DNA of 64,000 nt from Rhodospirillaceae bacterium (GTDB taxonomy: Bacteria; Pseudomonadota; Alphaproteobacteria; SP197): the NCBI GenBank assembly GCA_002722885.1, contig PBNE01000001.1:1-64000 (forward strand), written 5' to 3'. The notes beneath the pieces are model-generated. The model was not told where the DNA came from. It saw only the letters and a program-made list of their open reading frames with translations, and did not search any database. Below are positions 36,803-44,637 of the stretch, piece after piece; within the stretch, counting starts at the first letter, position 1; every line of letters starts with the position of its first letter. A program made the translations under genes and the position numbers.

Positions 36803-37744
36803 TCAACTCTTCACGACGTGATCCGTCAGACGCCCCGCCGCCTCGTCGAGGCTGAGGTCACCATCGCGCAACCCGGCGACGAGCCCGTCAAGGACGGTGT
36901 CTCCCTCCGCCGCCTGTTCAAACAGTTGCAGCGCACGGGCAACGACCTGCCGAGCCATACGCTGGTCTGCGCCCCGGCGCTTGTTGGCGCCATGTTCCCG
37001 GGCAACCGATGCCACAGCATCAGCAAGCGCGGGGACACCACTGCCGCTGGTCGCCGTTGTTGTCATGACTGTGGGTGGTGTTCCAGTGCCATAGGACGCC
37101 GCGCTGCGCAGGGCCGCTTCGGTTGCAGCAGCCTGGGGAAGGTCCGCCTTGTTGACCACCAGGACATCGGCGATCTCCAGGATACCCGCCTTGGCCGCCT
37201 GAACATCATCGCCTGCGCCCGGCGCCCAGACCACGACACGGACATCGGCCAGATCGGTGATCTCGATCTCCGATTGGCCGACACCCACGGTTTCCACAAC
37301 AATGACATCCCGTCCCGAGGCATCCATGACATCGACGACCGAACCGGTCGAAAGCGCCAGCCCCCCGAGATGTCCGCGCGAGGCGAGGCTGCGGACAAAC
37401 ACGCCGGGGTCACCGGCATGGGATAGCATGCGGATGCGGTCACCCAACAGCGCCCCGCCGGTCAGCGGGCTCGACGGATCGACCGCGAGAACGCCCACCG
37501 TCTGGCCCCTACGGCGCAGTTCCGCAACATAGGCGCCGACCAGAGTCGACTTGCCGGCGCCCGGGGCACCGGTCATGCCGACAACAAGAGCGCGGCCGCT
37601 CAGCCTTCGCGCGGCACGGAGAATTGCCTCGGCTTCATCGGTGTCGTTCTCAACCGCAGTGATCGCGCGCGCCAGCACGCCACGGTTGCCGCTGGCAAGC
37701 GTGGCGTCCCAGTCTGTGAAACTGTTGTCTGTGGTCCGGCTCAT
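36803..37744 (-). CDS. meaB: MeaB/ArgK-family GTPase (methylmalonyl-CoA mutase chaperone)
   Basis: A 313-residue G3E GTPase of the MeaB/ArgK family, which protects and reloads adenosylcobalamin in methylmalonyl-CoA mutase. Walker A is GAPGAGKS (59-66), the VDPSSP switch and ETVGVGQSE region follow, and NKAD gives guanine specificity. The mutase itself is not in the window. ATG 37744 is used; the upstream in-frame extension to 37783 lacks similarity. It is divergent from the degenerate ABC ATPase gene with a 68-base gap. Confidence 0.93.
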   Translation of the reverse strand: MSRTTDNSFTDWDATLASGNRGVLARAITAVENDTDEAEAILRAARRLSGRALVVGMTGAPGAGKSTLVGAYVAELRRRGQTVGVLAVDPSSPLTGGALLGDRIRMLSHAGDPGVFVRSLASRGHLGGLALSTGSVVDVMDASGRDVIVVETVGVGQSEIEITDLADVRVVVWAPGAGDDVQAAKAGILEIADVLVVNKADLPQAAATEAALRSAASYGTGTPPTVMTTTATSGSGVPALADAVASVAREHGANKRRGADQRMARQVVARALQLFEQAAEGDTVLDGLVAGLRDGDLSLDEAAGRLTDHVVKS

Positions 37745-37812
37745 GATGGCGGCGGAGCATACGCATGTTCCCGCCCGCAGCAAGCATGGCCTGCTTGCAC
37801 AGAGCCCAGGAA

Positions 37813-38949
37813 ATGCGCACGATCCTGCGCGTGAACGACATCAACACCTTGCAGATAAACGATGTCGCCGGTGCCGACAGCGGCGTCGCACCGGTCGACG
37901 GTGTTTCCCTGCGTCTGAGTGCGGGTCAGACGCTTGTTCTTCTGGGCGATTCGCGTTCCGGCAAAGAAAGCCTGGTGCGGCTGGTCGCAGGGTTCGGTGA
38001 TCTGGTGTCGGGCACGATCGCCTTCAACGGCCACGACATCACCCGGATGCCGCCGCACAAGCGGCCGTTCACACTGCTGACGGCGCGTGATGCACTGTTT
38101 CCGCACCTCGATATTGCCAACAACGTTGCCTACGGGATCAAACCCCGCATTGCCAAAAAGGAAGGTGGCAGCGACCCGCGCGTGCTGCGTACCCTGGAGA
38201 TGGTCGAACTGACGGCTGCGAGGGATGCCTTTCCCGAAGCGCTGAGCCCTGCCGAACGGCAACAGGTGGCGCTGGCAAGGGCGCTCGCTGTGGAACCGCT
38301 AGTTTTGCTGCTCGACAACGCCCTGAATGAACTCGACCCGCTGACCGAGGGCCGAGTGATGACGCGGCTGCGCGATCTGCAGCGCCAGGCGGGCTTCAGC
38401 ATCCTGGACGTGCGGCGTAAAGGCAGCGGCATGATGGCGCTGGCCGATCACATGGGCGTGCTGGCCGAGGGCCAACTGCTGGAACTGGACCGGCCACAGG
38501 TGCTCTACAGCACACCCCGATCGGCACTCACGGCGAGCCTCACGGGTCCGATCAACCTGATCCCAGGCGACAGACTCGCTGACCGGCCGGAAAGCGACGA
38601 AGGATCGATCACACGGAAGGCCGCAATGGGCCGTGCGAGTTGGGCTCTCGCCCTGCGTCCCGATGCCATCGAGCTCCACCTGACAGATGCGAACCTTCAA
38701 ACCCCAAGCCTTCGGGGAAAAATCGACGGCGTGGCCTATTCGGCCTTCGGCCTGACCGCACATATCAGGCTTTCCGGCCTTGAGACGCTGCTGACCGCAA
38801 GGGTCGATCACAAGCGGCTCGATGTCGATGACTTGCCCCCGGGGCGCAGAGTGTGGTGTACCTGGGATGACAGCGCGGCCAACGTCGTGCCATGGAATGG
38901 ACCAACAGAGCCGGACAGGACCGGCCACGATCAAGGGGCTTCGAGATGA
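37813..38949 (+). CDS. Degenerate (pseudo-) ABC ATPase of the PotA/CysA-like importer type with TOBE domain
   Basis: A 378-residue protein with the full layout of an ABC importer ATPase plus C-terminal TOBE-like domain (about 270-370), but its catalytic motifs are altered. Walker A reads GDSRSGKE (45-52), with Glu52 for Ser/Thr. The Q-loop Gln before ALFPHL is lost. The signature is LSPAE (144-148) instead of LSGGQ, though RQQVALARAL is kept. Walker B ends Asp168-Asn169 instead of Asp-Glu, and the switch His is Arg202 (VRRKGS). Length and coding quality are intact, so it may be a selected pseudo-ATPase. ATG 37813 is used although its ribosome-binding site is weak; ATG 37786 and GTG 37831 are alternatives. 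The stop overlaps the glycosyltransferase start. No permease is adjacent. Confidence 0.8.
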   Translation: MRTILRVNDINTLQINDVAGADSGVAPVDGVSLRLSAGQTLVLLGDSRSGKESLVRLVAGFGDLVSGTIAFNGHDITRMPPHKRPFTLLTARDALFPHLDIANNVAYGIKPRIAKKEGGSDPRVLRTLEMVELTAARDAFPEALSPAERQQVALARALAVEPLVLLLDNALNELDPLTEGRVMTRLRDLQRQAGFSILDVRRKGSGMMALADHMGVLAEGQLLELDRPQVLYSTPRSALTASLTGPINLIPGDRLADRPESDEGSITRKAAMGRASWALALRPDAIELHLTDANLQTPSLRGKIDGVAYSAFGLTAHIRLSGLETLLTARVDHKRLDVDDLPPGRRVWCTWDDSAANVVPWNGPTEPDRTGHDQGASR

Positions 38950-40241
38950 GTTACGGTAAAACCATTGTCTTCTTTCCCGAGGGCGCCTTCGGACCGGCGC
39001 TGAACTCAGTCGGCATCGCACAGGTCTGCAAGGAAATGGGCCACAACCCGGTCTTCGTGGCCGATGCCGGCTTCGGCGGTGTGTTCGAAGGTTACGGCTT
39101 CGAGGAGCACTTGATCTCGATGTCCGAGCCGATGGAACCCGAAGCGATGGCGCGCTACTGGGTCGACTTCATCAACGGCCAAATTCCGAACTTCCGCACA
39201 CCGCCGATCGATCAGGTTTCGACCTACATCAAGGCCTGCTGGGAGGCGATCGTCGACACCGCGCTGTGGGCCGAGAAGGACCTTCCGGCGACACTAGACA
39301 AGATCAAACCCGACCTGATCTGCGTCGACAATGTGGTGCTGTTCCCGGCGACCAAACGTTATGGCGTGCCCTGGGTGCGCATCATCTCGTGCAGCGAGAA
39401 CGAAATCGAGGACCCGGACATTCCGCCGCACCTTTCCGGCTGCCGTGAGGACGACCACGCCTGCTTTGCCGCTTATCGCGAGAAGTTCGACCGGGAGATC
39501 GGTCCGATCCACGCGCAATTCAACGAGTTCCTGAAAGACTGCGGCGAGGAACCCTATCCCCTGGGTCAGTTCTTCGAGGCTTCGCCCCATCTCAACCTGC
39601 TGCACTATCCCAAGCCCCTGGCGTTCAACCGCCGCCATCCGCTGGATCCTGAGAAGTTCGTCTACCTCGAAGGCTGTATCCGCGAGGACGCGCCTTACGA
39701 GATCCCCGAGTTCAAGGCACACAACGACAAGCCGCTGCTTTATGTCAGCTTCGGCAGCCTAGGTTCCGGCGACACCGACCTGATGAAGCGCCTGATGGCC
39801 ACATTGGGCAACTTGCCCTACCGCGTCCTGGTCAACGTGGGCGACTACGGCGACGCTTACGAGGCAATCCCCAACAACTGCCATGTCGAAAGCTGGTATC
39901 CGCAGCCTTCGGTCATCGCCCAGGTTGATGCGGTGATTCATCACGGCGGCAACAACAGCTTCAACGAGTGCCTCTATTTCGGGAAACCCGCGCTGATCAT
40001 GCCTTACTGCTGGGACGGCCACGACAACGCAACCCATATCGACGAGCGCGGTTACGGCATCGCGATGGAACGTTATGTCTGGGAGGATTCCGATATCGCC
40101 GCGGCAGTCAACCGGATGCTGACCGACAGCGACATGCACGGGAAAATCGCGGCGCTCAGCAAGCATATGCAGGCCGAAAACGGCACCCGGAAGGGTGCGG
40201 AGGCGCTCGACAAACTGCTGCGTGAGACCGCGGCATCATGA
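38946..40241 (+). CDS. UDP-glycosyltransferase-like protein (GT-B, GT1 type)
   Basis: A 431-residue GT-B glycosyltransferase resembling macrolide and UDP-glucuronosyltransferases, which move a sugar from a nucleotide donor to a small acceptor. The N-terminal domain starts TIVFFPEGAFGPALNSVGIA; LLYVSFGSLGS opens the donor domain; SWYPQPSVIAQVDAVIHHGGNN-SFNE... DGHDNATHI matches the PSPG-like donor-binding motif. It is translationally coupled at both ends by ATGA overlaps with the degenerate ATPase and the cupin. The acceptor is unknown. Confidence 0.9.
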   Translation: MSYGKTIVFFPEGAFGPALNSVGIAQVCKEMGHNPVFVADAGFGGVFEGYGFEEHLISMSEPMEPEAMARYWVDFINGQIPNFRTPPIDQVSTYIKACWEAIVDTALWAEKDLPATLDKIKPDLICVDNVVLFPATKRYGVPWVRIISCSENEIEDPDIPPHLSGCREDDHACFAAYREKFDREIGPIHAQFNEFLKDCGEEPYPLGQFFEASPHLNLLHYPKPLAFNRRHPLDPEKFVYLEGCIREDAPYEIPEFKAHNDKPLLYVSFGSLGSGDTDLMKRLMATLGNLPYRVLVNVGDYGDAYEAIPNNCHVESWYPQPSVIAQVDAVIHHGGNNSFNECLYFGKPALIMPYCWDGHDNATHIDERGYGIAMERYVWEDSDIAAAVNRMLTDSDMHGKIAALSKHMQAENGTRKGAEALDKLLRETAAS

Positions 40242-40600
40242 CCATGCCGACCGTTTCGCTCTTCGAGCAGGCGGCGGAACTGGCCCATGCCGTCCTCGCT
40301 GACTGGGGTGCTGTACCCGAACCCTTGGGCGATGAGATCTCGCACACCTCCGGCCGCATTCTGACCGGCGGCGGAGGCCAGTTTCCGGAGTCCGGCTATT
40401 GGCGCTGCACGCCGGGAAGCTGGCGTTGCGAGATTGCCCGGGCCGAGTTCTGTCAGTTTCTGGAAGGCGAATGCACCTATACCAGCGACGACGGTGAGAT
40501 CATCGAGATCAGGGGCGGCGACACCGCCTGGTTTCCGGAAGGCTGGAAGGGCCGCTGCGATGTGCGGCGCACGATGGGAAAAACCTACGTCATCCTGTGA
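40238..40600 (+). CDS. Cupin domain protein
   Basis: A 120-residue single-domain cupin, most like the PF05899 (Cupin_3) ureidoglycine-aminohydrolase-like group. The conserved strands include WRCEIARAEFCQFLEGECTYTSDDGE and GDTAWFPEGWKGRCDV. The usual metal-binding His residues of cupin motif 1 are poorly represented, so metal binding is uncertain. Its ATG overlaps the glycosyltransferase stop (ATGA), making it the third gene of a coupled set. Role unknown; such proteins often bind or isomerise sugars. Confidence 0.85.
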   Translation: MTMPTVSLFEQAAELAHAVLADWGAVPEPLGDEISHTSGRILTGGGGQFPESGYWRCTPGSWRCEIARAEFCQFLEGECTYTSDDGEIIEIRGGDTAWFPEGWKGRCDVRRTMGKTYVIL

Positions 40601-40697
40601 AGCCGTTCACGGCGCACGATCTGTCGCTGGTCTAGGTTGAGAGCGTTGCATCGGACCAACACCCTGCCCGGATCTCGCGCGAAGGGCAGGCCGACAG

Positions 40698-40770
40698 CCC
40701 CGTGTCGCCGGTCGCTGATGAGAAGAGCTCTCACTTTGGGGGGCCTCACCCGCTTCCAAGCGACACGGGG
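40698..40770. repeat. 11-bp perfect inverted repeat
   Basis: CCCCGTGTCGC at 40698-40708 pairs with GCGACACGGGG at 40760-40770, with 51 bases between. Within the loop TGAGA-AGAGC-TCTCA is a second small inverted repeat. The element could fold as an RNA stem. It is not a recognised riboswitch. Confidence 0.7.
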
Positions 40771-41026
40771 ACTGACTGCTTCCGTGCGGAAGCCTCAACC
40801 CACAAGGCCCGCCACGCCGGTCACCGACATGCCGACCAGTTCCTGCAGGTCTGACCTGAAATATAGGCCGCGTCCCGTTACAACCGTGTGACGCCAGTCA
40901 CTGGCTCCTCAGAACCGGCACACGGTCAAGACACAAAGCGTCCAAATGGTATCGGTCGTCACACAATTGCCGCCGCAGACGTGCATCATGGTGCCGTTGC
41001 TGTTGCGCCTGGAGCCGGGGTCGTTC

Positions 41027-41040
41027 GTCCGTCCGTCCGT
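41027..41040. repeat. Short GTCC tandem repeat
   Basis: GTCC is repeated three times plus GT, directly before the operator-like repeats and about 95 bases upstream of the Sel1 gene. It is too short to call a contingency locus, but could vary by slippage. Confidence 0.5.
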
Positions 41041-41074
41041 GGTGTGTTACACCGCATGTCCGGTGCGTTACACT
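41041..41074. promoter_or_regulatory. Two operator-like direct repeats upstream of the Sel1 gene
   Basis: GGTGT-GTT-ACACC (41041-41053) is a perfect 5-bp palindrome around GTT. GGTGC-GTT-ACACT (41062-41074) is a weaker copy 21 bases later, two helical turns away on the same face. Both contain GTTACAC. The second ends 59 bases before the ATG at 41134. The regulator is unknown. Confidence 0.45.
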
Positions 41075-41133
41075 GAGCTCAGCGTTTCGACCGCGCTGCG
41101 AAATGCTTACTGATCCTGACTTGGGAGTCCATC

Positions 41134-43233
41134 ATGGCCCGATTCACTCGTTTCGTCATTGCTGCAGCCGTTTCAATGGCCTTTGCAGCACCGTCGTGGG
41201 CTCAATCTCTGGACGAGGCGCAATCACTCTACGACGCCGGTGACTACGACGCGGCGTTCAACAGCTATAGCGCTCTGGTGGCCGAGGGCGATCCGGAGGC
41301 GATGTATGTCATCGGGCAGATGTACGAAAGCGGTCAGGGCACACCACAGAACTTCTCCAGCGCGATGCGCTGGTACCGCCGTGCGGCCAAGCAGGACCAC
41401 GCCCAGGCCTATTTCGACATCGGCCGCATGTTTGAAAACTCGATTGGCGTGCCGCGTGACTTCGGTGCCGCGTTCGACGCTTACAGCGCAGCGGCCGACC
41501 TTGGTCATGCAGAAGCCGAACTCAAGCAAGCCGAATTCTTCGCGCGAGGAAGGGGAACCGGTCCCGATGTCGCCCGCGCTGCCCAGCTTCTGGGTGCTGC
41601 CGCGGATGCCGGCAATGAAGACGCCTTCGAAGCCCTTGTCGACCTCTGGGACACTGGCGAGGTCCCGACCGGCGTGCTCAATGACGACATCATTGCACGC
41701 ATGGAATCCGTGCTGGCCGCCCGTGCGGCCCTGGACAGCCTGGTCGAGTACGGCGATGAGACGGGGGACGAGTCCGAGACGGCAGCCTACCTCCGCCAGC
41801 AGATTTCCACAGCCATGCAGGATTTGGACGGAATGCTGCGGGAAACCAGCGGCGAGCTGAGCTATGGGCTCGACGTAAGCGAGAACGCAGAAGGCCAGAT
41901 CACAGCAGCCCTGCGCAGTGTCTCTGCCTTTGGGCCCGACGGAAGCTGGGACGTGGGCGACATTGTCATGCAGCTCGCCCCTGTGGATGACGACAGCTAT
42001 GCCGTCGTCGTGACACTGCCGGAACGCACAACATTCTACGACAGCAGCGGAAACGAGACCGGCGGAACCAGTATCGGAAGCCAGTCGTTTTCGGGTGTGT
42101 TCATGCCGGCGATCACCACCTGGACCACGGGAAGCGGCATCTATGCCGACCTCGCCATGTGGATCGAAGCCCCCGGAGAAGTTTCCTTCCGCCTCGAGAC
42201 CGACTCCGTGGTGCTTGATATTCAGCTCGACGAGACCCAGGAGAACAAGTGGTCGGGGCCCGGTTCGTTTGTCATGACGGGTATGGAGTCATCTCTCGAC
42301 GGCCAGCGTGTGTTAGGATTGGAATCGATCACCGGTGCGTTCGACTGCCGCGCGATCGACCTCGGATTCTTCAATCAGATGAACCTCGTGATGCAGGACA
42401 TTCAGCGCAAAATGCTGGAAGAGCCTGAGCCGTCGGAGGCCCTGATGGCTGAGATGCAAGAGGTCGGCGCAACGCTGGTTGCACTGGCTCGGGAACGCGC
42501 GCCCCTGCTGGAAGGCGTTCTGATGTCCTTCGAGGTGACCGATCTGTTCGGGCGCGCTCCCAGCACCGGCGAGACCTTCTCGTTCGACAGCCTGAGCATG
42601 GCGTTCGGCCTCGATGACCTGGACAAGGAACTGGGCGGCATGCTGTTCACCTATGCGCACAGCGGCATGGTCGTGCCTGTGCCCGGACCCAATGCCGATC
42701 TGGTGCCACACGCGGTCGAGCTCCATCTGGAGCTGGGCAACCTGCCCGCGAGCGATGCCGCGACCATGACCCTGGAAATGCTGGAAGGCGCTATCGCCGA
42801 TTCCGAAGCGTTCGAATCTCAGGCGGAAATGGCCTTGGGTTTCATGGCGCTGGGCCTGCAGCAACGCATGGTGCAGACCGGTAGCTCGTTCGATATCAAG
42901 ACCTTCATCTACGAGAGCCCGGCTCTGTCAGCGACCATGACCGGTCGCCTGGTCGCCTCGGCCGATTCTTCCCTGATGACGGTCGGCACAGCGCGGCTTG
43001 AGGTTGTCGGTCTTGAGGCCCTCGCCAAGCGCATGGACGCCATGGCCCAGCAGGGCGATCCCGATGCGATGGACACCGCCCTGGGCCTAGCGATGATACA
43101 GGCCATGGGCGCAAGGATCGAACAAGCGGGCGAAGTCCGCCATGTTTACGATCTGGAGCTCACGCCCGACGGCCGCACGCTGCTGAACGGCAACGACATG
43201 AGTGCGATGATCGGCGGCATGATGGCACCGTGA
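41134..43233 (+). CDS. Large secreted Sel1-repeat protein with unassigned C-terminal domain
   Basis: A 699-residue exported protein. The signal peptide ends at SWA-QS (about residue 23), followed by about four Sel1 repeats up to residue 190 (GDPEAMYVIGQMYESGQGTP, AQAYFDIGRMFENSIGVP, AEAELKQAEFFARGRGTG and a divergent fourth). Residues about 200-240 look helical. The remaining 450 or so residues are beta-rich, with alternating hydrophobic strands and repeated ELxLGNL-type segments; they recall YdgA/DUF945-like or DUF2125-like lipid-binding folds, but I cannot assign them. GGGAG precedes the ATG. It stands alone after a 533-bp regulatory gap. Confidence 0.82.
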   Translation: MARFTRFVIAAAVSMAFAAPSWAQSLDEAQSLYDAGDYDAAFNSYSALVAEGDPEAMYVIGQMYESGQGTPQNFSSAMRWYRRAAKQDHAQAYFDIGRMFENSIGVPRDFGAAFDAYSAAADLGHAEAELKQAEFFARGRGTGPDVARAAQLLGAAADAGNEDAFEALVDLWDTGEVPTGVLNDDIIARMESVLAARAALDSLVEYGDETGDESETAAYLRQQISTAMQDLDGMLRETSGELSYGLDVSENAEGQITAALRSVSAFGPDGSWDVGDIVMQLAPVDDDSYAVVVTLPERTTFYDSSGNETGGTSIGSQSFSGVFMPAITTWTTGSGIYADLAMWIEAPGEVSFRLETDSVVLDIQLDETQENKWSGPGSFVMTGMESSLDGQRVLGLESITGAFDCRAIDLGFFNQMNLVMQDIQRKMLEEPEPSEALMAEMQEVGATLVALARERAPLLEGVLMSFEVTDLFGRAPSTGETFSFDSLSMAFGLDDLDKELGGMLFTYAHSGMVVPVPGPNADLVPHAVELHLELGNLPASDAATMTLEMLEGAIADSEAFESQAEMALGFMALGLQQRMVQTGSSFDIKTFIYESPALSATMTGRLVASADSSLMTVGTARLEVVGLEALAKRMDAMAQQGDPDAMDTALGLAMIQAMGARIEQAGEVRHVYDLELTPDGRTLLNGNDMSAMIGGMMAP

Positions 43234-43247
43234 CGGACGCGCTCACG

Positions 43248-44138
43248 TCAGGTTGATGCCACTTCCCGTGCCCGACGCGCGACCACGGCTTCGCGGTGGA
43301 AGACGTAGATTCCCGACGCGACGATGATGCCCGCGCCAAGGAAGGTGGGTCCGTCTGGGACATGGCCGAACACGATCATGCCGGCCAGGATCGCCAGCAC
43401 GATATGTGAGAAGGTAAACGGCGCCAGTGCCGAGACGGGCGCGTGGCGGTAGGCCAGCACCAGACAGAAATGTCCGGCCATGCCGAAGCCGCCGAGCAGG
43501 ACCAGTGACGCCCAGTCGCCCGCATCGAGGGGTGACCATTGTCCAGGCACCATCAGGATCACCGCGGTCATGACGACAACACCAGCGGAGTTGTTGAAGG
43601 CAATGCTGGTCTGGGCGCTGTCGTAGCGATTCACAAGCCGTGTCAGAACATTGTAGAGCGCAGCCAAGAAGGCCACGCTCACGGGCAGGAAATAGGCCCA
43701 GTGACGGTCCTCGAAACCCGGACGCAGAACGATCAGCACACCGATGAACCCGACGGCGATGGCGGTCCAGCGCCGCACGCCCACCTTCTCCCCCAGCATG
43801 GGGATGGCCAGTGCAGTGGTGATGAACGGTGCCGCAAAGCCGATTGCCACAGCATCGCCCAGCGGGATGTAGCTGATCGCGACGAAGAAACCACAGGTCA
43901 TCGAGACCAGCAGGATCGAGCGCACAATCTGCAGGCCGGGCCGCTTCGTTCGGAATGCAACGCGGAGATCGCGTGGCCGGATGAGAAGCGGCAGCAGCAG
44001 CACTGAAAAGACGTAACGCCCCCAGGCCACCTGGAGCGGCGGATGCAGCTCGGTCATCAGCTTGGCGGTCATGTCGAGCGATACAAAGAAGAAAATCGAC
44101 AGCAGGATGAACGCGATACCGCGCGGGATGTTGTCCAA
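43248..44138 (-). CDS. DMT/EamA-family transporter
   Basis: A 296-residue inner-membrane transporter with ten predicted helices in two EamA repeats, of the drug/metabolite superfamily. No ATG lies at the expected N-terminus. TTG 44138 (MDNIPRGIAFILLSIFF) is preceded by AAAGG, so I use it as the start; the frame upstream to 44366 overlaps the monooxygenase pseudogene on the other strand and is not protein-like. Substrate unknown; amino acids or drugs are usual. Confidence 0.83.
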   Translation of the reverse strand: MDNIPRGIAFILLSIFFFVSLDMTAKLMTELHPPLQVAWGRYVFSVLLLPLLIRPRDLRVAFRTKRPGLQIVRSILLVSMTCGFFVAISYIPLGDAVAIGFAAPFITTALAIPMLGEKVGVRRWTAIAVGFIGVLIVLRPGFEDRHWAYFLPVSVAFLAALYNVLTRLVNRYDSAQTSIAFNNSAGVVVMTAVILMVPGQWSPLDAGDWASLVLLGGFGMAGHFCLVLAYRHAPVSALAPFTFSHIVLAILAGMIVFGHVPDGPTFLGAGIIVASGIYVFHREAVVARRAREVAST

Positions 44139-44222
44139 GAAACCAGGCCTTTGGAACGGAGATCTCTGTTCTAGGCGATTGCCGAAGCAAAAGGTATCGC
44201 CACGTCCGGTTTGCCGCGCCAG

Positions 44223-44614
44223 ATGATTCAGGCGAGGCTGCCGTGTGGAACGACTGACGACTGCGATGTCCTGATAGTCGGCGCAGGGCCGGTGGCCCTC
44301 TTTCTGGCTTGTGATCTGGCGCGACGCGGTATCGACACCGGCTGATCGACAAGAATGGCGGTCCAACGGACCTGTCCAAGGCCATCGGCATCCATGCCCG
44401 TTCGCTGGAGTTGTTTCAGGATCTCAGCATTATCGACCGCGCTCTTGAACGCGGTCAGATCGAGAAAGGTGCCCTGATGTATTCGGGCGAGCATCTTCTG
44501 GTCGATATCAGGCTCGACAAGCACGATGCGCCCTACCCCATGCTGCGGGACCTCGAGCAGACCCAGACCGAACGCCTGCTTATGGAGCGCCTGGCGGAAC
44601 TGGGTGGCCGCTGA
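44223..44614 (+). pseudogene. FAD-dependent monooxygenase fragment (PheA/TfdB/MhpA-like)
   Basis: The N-terminal part of an aromatic-ring FAD monooxygenase: DVLIVGAGPVALFLACDLARRG is the Rossmann FAD motif, followed in a shifted frame by RLIDKNGGPTDLSKAIGIHARSLELFQDL and ERLLMERLAELG. The first frame ends at TGA 44343-44345 in IDTG; adding one base after ACC near 44339 restores the family sequence (probably loss of one C). The gene then stops at 44614 after about 130 codons, where relatives have 380 or more. Both lesions make it nonfunctional. It lies between the DMT gene and uup. Confidence 0.75.
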
Positions 44615-44637
44615 AGAACCGTTGATCTTCCGGCCCG

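Larger units (their letters stand above)
40601..41133. other. 533-bp non-coding gap with inverted repeats
   Basis: I see no convincing gene here; the short open frames are Arg/Pro-rich and lack similarity. The gap is rich in inverted repeats: CCCCGTGTCGC (40698-40708) with GCGACACGGGG (40760-40770), an 11-bp perfect pair; GCTTCC-GTGC-GGAAGC (40778-40793); CAGGT-CTG-ACCTG (40846-40858); and CCGTGTG (40884-40890) with CACACGG (40919-40925) enclosing CCAGT-C-ACTGG (40894-40904). It ends in the direct repeats before the Sel1 gene. It may hold a structured leader or small RNA plus the promoter of the Sel1 gene. Confidence 0.6.

Noticed and set aside
40713-40722. CUGAUGAG resembling a hammerhead ribozyme core
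   Set aside because: No GAAA box or matching stems follow in the proper order.
40637-41076. Two short plus-strand frames in the non-coding gap
   Set aside because: Arg/Pro/Thr-rich, no ribosome-binding site worth noting, no similarity, and they cross the inverted repeats.
43243-44391. Alternative minus-strand frame of 382 codons over the DMT gene
   Set aside because: No membrane segments; the neighbouring frame encodes a proper DMT transporter.
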